From Polytrichum commune (taxonomy: Eukaryota; Streptophyta; Polytrichopsida; Polytrichales; Polytrichaceae), in the NCBI GenBank assembly GCA_950295325.1, contig OX485803.1, forward strand, positions 77,579,554 through 77,643,553: a DNA stretch of 64,000 nucleotides, written 5' to 3'. This document shows, in pieces, positions 57,801-64,000 of this stretch. Made by a program: the position numbers and the translations under genes. The stretch's first letter is position 1; every line of letters begins with the position of its first letter. Below the pieces are notes generated by a model that was not told the DNA's origin, searched no databases, and worked only from the letters and a program-made list of their open reading frames with translations.

Positions 57801-60800
57801 AGGTGTTTGTGGGCAGTCCACAGCCACAAATGCTCCCCCATGGACTCGCTCGTCTTGAAGAGTCTCTCCTGCAGTTGTACGACTCTTAGCAGGAATCCCA
57901 GAATTAAATATTGGTACACTGTAGATAACATTGTTATGTTCTTCAAAGAGACCACTTCACTTGTGATCAGACATTTCACCAGTGATTGTAGAAAATGAGG
58001 ACAATACTTCTGCCAAGAAGATGTGATTTAGGGGCTCTTTGGGTGTAAACACTGCATACAATCGAAATGCAAAAGCACAGTAATTGGTTAGAGGATGATT
58101 TGACAGACCGTTCAATATCTGCACACTAAAAGTTGTGTGATGATGAATACTCACCAAATTTATCAACTGGGGCAACAACTGTGCCCCGAAGCAAGAGTGA
58201 TAACTGCCAAAATGATGCAGCCAAGTCAGTTATTAACACCAAATATAAAGTCTCCGAAAGACCTAACCACAATATCACAATCCAAAAATAGTGAATTTCA
58301 ATTTAGCAAGCCCATTTATCAAACTATCCAATATCCAAAGTCGTAATAGTCCACCGGCATATATGATGTCACAAATGCGCCAAAGACAGATAACAGTAAG
58401 ACAATATTGTGACCACAAACCTTGGAAAGAAAAGAGTCTCGGAAGATACGACCTCTCTCTTTTAGTTTTATTGCATCCAAGTTTCTGAGAACATATTCCA
58501 CCAAAAATTGCAATTCAAAAACAATAAGGTAGCTACCACTAACGGTCACAAACGTCTCGATAACATGTTTAATGAAGAAAAATATAGACATCCCTCGAAG
58601 GACTTCTGAGAAGTCTGTATGCAATAATTCTTATCATGGTCAGTCAACCCAGATGCCAGATGCCACAACACTCTCAAAAAGGACCATCTCAGAATTCTAA
58701 TCCACAACTGGAGTGCCAAACTGATTATTTGCATGAGGAAAAAGTGCATCAAAGTAGCAAAATTAAAAGTTTGAGAATGATGAGTACCCAAGCTCCTGGA
58801 CAGTTTGATGTAGTTTGAAGCTCGCATTTCTGTATTCTCTATCTAGTAGAGGAACAATTGTCGGCACATTGTCCATATACCTTCACTCACATAGAACAAA
58901 TCATGCCTTCAGTAACAGACTGGGATCTCCCAATAAAACATCTTCAATGGCTACACAGAACTTTGAATTTTTCTTAATGCAGGAGGTGAAAACCTTGTGA
59001 AAGGAAAAAATGATTTCAAATCATAAGTTGGTAAGTAAATCACTGAACCATCTGTATCCTCCATAACCTCCAGACCAACATCTAGAAGAGCTGAGATGTT
59101 CTGCACACTGCTTGTGACTTTAAGGCAGCACCTTGAGTTCATTAGACGGAACACCATTTGGTATTCCAGATGTAAATTAAACAAGGTTCAACACTTGCAG
59201 TTTCAAGAGTTGGAGTGATGGAACATTACTGGCGCTGAAGTAGTTGTTCAAGGAAACATCTGAGTCGGCTCACTCCAACTCGTTCCTCCTCATCCTTTGA
59301 CAATGGGCGGTCTAGCTTTTCCTCCAATGCAGCAACATCCTGTGCTTCTTGTGATGCTACAGCCTGGATGTTGCATACATTATACTCATATACATGCAAT
59401 AGGCATAATCATGTTCAGGTATTGCAAATAGTGCACACAAGCTACAATGGCCTTGATTTCCAAAAAAAAAAAGAAATTGGTCCTTAAATGCAATGAATGT
59501 TTACCTCACGGAAGTGATCATTTGAGCAATATACAGAATCACGGTTGGCACCAACTCTACCCGATGGGACAGAAGTAAAGAAGGGAGAGCCACCCAGAAT
59601 GTTTCCATCAAGTAAACGATGGGAAGGCCTCAAGAAAAGCTCCACATCTGCATGACACGCAAATTGAGGGATACGTGTATCTAGCTTTGTTGACACAATG
59701 ACAGTCCGTGAGAGCTCCGGATCAATCTGCACCCTTGTGAGGCCACACATTAATGATATCATTCTCAAGGAAACACAACAATGAGAAAGAAGTTCCAGAA
59801 AAAGTACGCAGCCAGCAGATTGCTGGGAAATTCTTCACTAGGTCCAGTTCAAAGCATAATGCAATGCATACCAATCTCATCCAGAACAGATGCCACCTTG
59901 TGCAACATCTGTATCCTACATGTTTGTGCCCGTATGTCCTATTTAAAAACCTAACCCATTTCTTAAACCTTGAACCTTGAATTTGATTACAAGTGTATGC
60001 TATACCTGCATTACAATCTGCCGAGTGGTGGCATTGCTCCAGTCACTACAATCCTCAAGACACAGGATAATAAACTCCTTGTGCTCCATTTTCGAGCACA
60101 CCAGTGCCTCTACAGCACGGGCTTGAACCTGTCCCCAAGAACATCAACTTGCATGAGGTACATCAAGTTACGGTGAGATTTTTTGACATGAACCTTTCTT
60201 GTATGCACCCACTAAAATGCAAGTGGAAGGCAGCAAACAAACCAGCTGAGAGTTCAGATGTGAAGTTAACTGCAGGGGCTTCTACTACACCTGTAGAGAG
60301 TGATTCTTCTGGCCTGGAGCTGCTGCAATAAGACCTGGGGTGTCAATTATGGTCAAATTTGGACAATACTTGTACTCAATTTTGACTATGATTTCCTTAG
60401 CCCAAAACTGGCAAGCTTCCCGCTCTAGGCGTATATTCTCCATCTCAATATAAGCCTGCCAGTGCATTGACATGGGGTTAGAGCTATCAGTTAGGATGAG
60501 CACTCCCTCCACATCTGTGTACCCATTGGGCAGAGAAACATGTTGTGGTTGGCTTGCCATTAATATGGATTTGCCTGGGTAACCTAAGATCACTCATAGG
60601 TTACTGATGTTTAGATAAACATCCAGCACACCCTTTGCCCAATTTCACAATGATGTTCTGAACCCGTTTCTGGATGCCCACTGCTTCCTAGATGAAGCTG
60701 TAGAAATCGGCATACTTAAATAATCACGATTCCTCATTCCGGCTCTAGGTGCACAAAACCTTCCAGATTTTCACAATTTCCCCTGATAACCTTACATGGT

Positions 60801-62243
60801 GATTTCCTCCACTTGACTAAAGCCCATACACTTACAGTGCTCTACACCTCAGGAACTCTTCCATGAACGCCGCTGCTCCAGTAACTTCCCTTGCACCAGC
60901 CACCAACTGCAGGCACAAGGGGATGGTGCAGGCCATACTAGGCAGCATTTATTCTGCAAGTTTGTATGACATGCAGACAAAACAGTCGACATACTGAAGC
61001 GTACCTGCAGATCCTCTAAGCTTCTCTCCTCCTCACGGGGAGGGCGGTCATCGGTAATTAAGAAGCAGCGTGGCTCACCACACACCGCATTGTACTTCAT
61101 GTGCAGGGTGATGGGCCGCCGTGTCTTAGTACCTCCACCCACATGGTTGAACTGGAACCCCATGAGAGCTTCCACCAAAGCACTCTTGCCTACCACATTC
61201 CACAAACGTAGACGAAAAGCTACCAAAAGTTAGTGTAAGTAATAAGGACACACACATCCACATGTGCACAAACAAATAGGCACTGCAAGGAAACCATCAA
61301 GTCCTGCAATGTGCTAAACACCAACAATTTGAGAAGAATTGGCCCTGATGTCTGTATTTGGCAAATCGAAAATCTCTTACCATCCGTCTGATGCCCAACA
61401 ACCACAATTGCTGGGGCATCAAATGGCTTGTGAAAGTCTTGCGCCAAACTATGCAGGTCATTGTATGCTTCATACAGCTTTTCATTACCCACTGCGGGAT
61501 AGTAAGTACTCCCCGTGGACTCATCATGCCCAGACTCTTTCGGGTCACCATAAGTAGGACCATTTGAATGGTTACTATGGGCGGGTGCCTGCCCGTGGGT
61601 TTTGGTTTTCGTTGGCTTCTGAATTGAGCCTTGCTGAAAATTGTGCTGTGAAAATAGGGTGGGATGATGATGAGAGCTCAAGGAGGTATTGTACATCCCA
61701 AACCCAGAAACCAACCCTGCAATGCAACACGCATGCATTATAAAACTTGATGCGGATTCTGCTACCTATCCATCATGTTCCCCTACCTAACCATCCCTCT
61801 CTTGCTCTTTACACTCATGACAGATAGACGGCGGAAGGTTTTGCAGGTATCCTAGTCATAATCAATCAAATTGATCCCCGTATGTTGTTTCTAAAATACA
61901 AGCCCAAAAGACTGGATGGTTCCAAATGAAGAATGAATTGCTCACTTGGGGACACTACCCTTGGAGCAGAGAATGTGTTGCGAGCAATCGAGGGGGTTTC
62001 CCTTGATGCATTGAAGGAAGAAGGTGGGTTAGAAGAAAGTGAGGGAGACACAGGTTGGGGAATCTTCTTTGCCCACGAGGAGGAAGACGGAGAAAAGCTG
62101 GGAGAGCCGGTGGTTTCCCCAGAGTAGCTTGAGGGTTTTGCAGTGCTGCTCTGGGAGGCTATTGTGGTGCCTGCCTGAGAGGTAATCCACCGCTCCGCAG
62201 CAACACCCGGCGCCCGCCCTTCAACGTCACCAGCACCATCCAT
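54803..62243 (-). CDS. ARC5: ARC5/DRP5B dynamin-related plastid and peroxisome division GTPase
   Basis: Nineteen exons, minus strand: 62,243-61,946; 61,716-61,381; 61,189-61,005; 60,455-60,291; 60,128-60,006; 59,726-59,505; 59,363-59,230; 58,880-58,788; 58,484-58,421; 58,203-58,155; 57,868-57,786; 57,552-57,395; 57,185-57,125; 56,929-56,867; 56,589-56,489; 56,244-56,187; 55,921-55,622; 55,331-55,167; 54,898-54,803. All phases join and give 917 residues. GTPase motifs: P-loop GHQTDGKS (207-214), switch GGGTKTRRP (229-), DTPG (311-314), TKLD (382-385). The downstream SMRLYGGAQYHRAMAEFRF, REEIVNACGVEDIHDGTNY and TTRYVTWSLHSK match ARC5 as I remember it. The protein assembles on the cytosolic face of the plastid constriction ring. 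The first ~178 residues are a Ser/Thr/Pro-rich extension, about 150 longer than Arabidopsis. The tiny exons 8-10 and the GTCATG donor after exon 11 are the least certain parts. Confidence 0.93.
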
Positions 62244-62640
62244 CGCTTCCTTCGTCTTACCTTAACTTACACGTCTCCCCACACACACACAGCATTCAGA
62301 GGGGAACATAACACCAAAACAAGCAGGAAGTCGAGCCTTTGGAGGACTGGTAATCAAGCCTTCAAGCGCTGCGAAGTGAGCAGACAGTCGGATAGTGGTC
62401 ACCACTTTCCCCTAATTCTCCAAACAACCAAAGAAAGACAAGTGCATCGATCCAGTAAGTCAAGTCCCAATGTGAGATAGAGATTTCTTAGAATGGGGGC
62501 GCTAGAAGCAGAGAGGAAGGGGGGAAAGGAAAAGAAAAATCTGCATTGGTTGTCGCTTCATTTAACCATATGAACCAAAAGCAGCAAGTGCTATGTTGGG
62601 AGCTGTTGATGAGGCTGAAGGCGGACGCTAAACCTTCCCC
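62244..62640 (-). promoter_or_regulatory. Upstream region of ARC5
   Basis: About 0.4 kb between the ARC5 start codon and the repeat that begins near 62,640. It holds a short CA run (about 62,279-62,291), probably in the 5' UTR, and a purine-rich stretch at 62,500-62,545. No specific factor site is claimed. Confidence 0.35.
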
Positions 62641-63140
62641 TATGAACATCATTCATGGGGAGGTGGATAGGTGCCGGGGCTCGTGATCTAGCACCTTGGG
62701 TAGCCCCCAAAACAAATCTGAAATTCTCAAATTGCGACTGCAAATTGTTGTCTACCCTGCCTGAGTTCGGAAAAAAGATTGTCCTTGCATTCTTGAAGGT
62801 TGCTTCTCCATATAACCATGTTGAGTGCACTTCATCTCCAAGGTTCAAAATCCAATGTATATGTTCACTTCCACTTAGTATATAATTAACTGGGATTTCA
62901 TTTACGATGAGAAATTGTTAATAAAGCATGTAATGAACTTGGAAGTCAAAAATATTATAGAATCCTCATTAGCACTAAGGTTATAATTTTTGTGACTTAC
63001 CATTTGAAAGGGTCTTTGTCATTCTAAAATGAAACTAAAATTAGTGTTTTATTTTGAGTATGTTTACATTATAATATTATAGCTAATGCCTTGTACTTTC
63101 ACGAGTCTTCATACACATTCAAACTAATTAAGAGTGATTA
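62640..63140. repeat. Diverged single-arm copy of the 10.8 kb foldback element
   Basis: Aligned with 10,870-11,285 in direct orientation: CTTG(T/C)ATTCTTG, GTGCAC, TTCACTTCCACTTAGTA, TTTTTGTGACTT, CCATTT(A/G)AAAGG, TTTGTCAT, and CATACACATTCAAACTAAT near 63,111. The second arm is not seen before a change of sequence at about 63,140. Confidence 0.7.
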
Positions 63141-63629
63141 AATGTAGTTGTGTTTATTACGGGTCAAGTGGTCGCATAGCATGACCTCTATGCACACATG
63201 ACAAGCCCATTGTGTAGGCACCGTGTCACAAATAAAATGTGTGGAGGCTCCGACATAATACGTAAGGCCATGGATTTGCCAATTTTGCTTCATTGAATTG
63301 TATATAAGACATTGGCAGCAAGTGTGGCATCATGTCATTTGTGGTCTAAAATTCTCACAATCATGAGATGTTAGGCAATATTATAATGAGATATTCAAGG
63401 AGCACTTTATTCCATTCAAAAGGTAGGACATGACCAAGATAGGTAGCACAAATAGATGCCCCTATGTAATCATGATGGATTGTGTGAACTTTGATTTAGA
63501 ATTATTATTAAAAACAAAACAATTGTGATTCAAATATCTTGAATTGTACAGCTTCCAAATCCACCTAAATTGCTAATCCAATGATATAATCGGCATGTAA
63601 ATTTGGATCACTCTAATTAAATGGCCAAA
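63141..63629. other. Intergenic DNA, possible retroelement debris
   Basis: A plus-strand frame near 63,385-63,415 reads YYNEIFKEHFIPFKR, faintly gag-like, but it is short and surrounded by stops. Nothing firm is seen. Confidence 0.25.
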
Positions 63630-64000
63630 CTTGGCAGTGGGTCACTTAGTGCATTTTACAAATGATGTGTGACATAATATAGGCAAGATTAATTTCATTT
63701 GAAATACAAATTATAAAGGAATTCCAAATGATGAAATATTCATTAAAAGTAATCAATCTCATTTTAAGTAAAGTTGATAGGTATAAAATGTGGGACATTA
63801 CTTTATAGTGGAGCCAATATAGGGGTTGAAGTTTAGGATCCTAGGGTTTATGATTAGTATGATCAAGAATTGGGAGCTAGGGGATCTTGATTTCGCAAGA
63901 TGTTGTCAAATTTTGAAGTTGTCATTTTTTTGTACCCATATAGGTTTTTGTCTATGCTTAAGCAGACACTCCTACCAACAAATTAAACCTTAATTGGAGT
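63630..64000. mobile_element. Left end of a second copy of the 33.5 kb TIR element, cut by the window edge
   Basis: From GGTCACTTAGTGCATTTTA (63,641) the sequence follows 33,554-33,760: GACATAATATAGG/GGCATAATATAGG, ATTATAAA.GAATTC, GATAGGTATAAAATATGG-like, and ATATAGGGGTTGAA. The outermost 30 bp of the terminal repeat do not match. The start of the ORF region is not conserved in frame, so the copy is probably dead or belongs to another subfamily. Confidence 0.65.

Noticed and set aside
63385-63415. Gag-like YYNEIFKEHFIPFKR
   Set aside because: Too short and surrounded by stops to name a retroelement.
1-64000. tRNA, rRNA, CRISPR arrays, riboswitches, bacterial operons or organellar insertions
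   Set aside because: No cloverleaf with intact A and B boxes, no rRNA core, no regularly spaced CRISPR repeats and no organelle gene was seen while reading both strands; a covariance-model scan was not possible.

Overview
This is nuclear DNA from a land plant. The genes have many short, mostly GT-AG introns. One encodes the chloroplast-division dynamin ARC5/DRP5B, another a plant-type LTI65/CAP160 stress protein, another a self-incompatibility S1-family protein, and plant telomere-type TTTAGGG runs occur between genes. Introns of about 70-1,100 bp, AT-rich intergenic DNA and a decayed LINE would fit a bryophyte such as a moss, but that placement is an inference and the species cannot be named from the sequence.

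Layout. (1) 1-1884 (+): the 3' end of a spatacsin-like gene, cut by the window edge. (2) 1.9-12.9 kb: AT-rich DNA with a decayed LINE (3.6-5.6 kb), simple repeats and a 1.2 kb inverted-repeat element (10.77-12.0 kb). (3) 13,293-17,324 (+): a five-exon LTI65/CAP160-like stress protein gene with DRE and ABRE cores upstream. (4) 19,940-22,301 (-): a three-exon gene for a small, probably mitochondrial protein. (5) 23,559-30,057 (+): a fifteen-exon TTLL12-like gene, divergent from the previous one. (6) 30-39.7 kb: intergenic DNA with a 1.64 kb terminal-inverted-repeat element carrying an unknown ORF, plus a MITE. (7) 39,765-43,341 (+): eIF2 alpha in eight exons. (8) 44.2-46.4 kb: a TIR element, then degenerate tandem repeats leading into a DTW-domain gene (46,455-47,552, +). 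(9) 49.4-50.3 kb: a dispersed repeat and a Mutator-like MITE, then an S1/SPH gene (50,799-51,299, -). (10) 54,803-62,243 (-): ARC5/DRP5B in nineteen exons. (11) 62.6-64.0 kb: partial copies of the 10.8 kb and 33.5 kb elements.

The genes do not form a pathway. They are housekeeping genes (translation initiation, probable tRNA modification, endolysosomal function, plastid division, cytoskeleton) next to one stress-response gene and one secreted protein gene. Exon models were built by hand from splice sites, reading phase and remembered family similarity. In all seven complete genes every junction keeps the frame. No transcript evidence was available.
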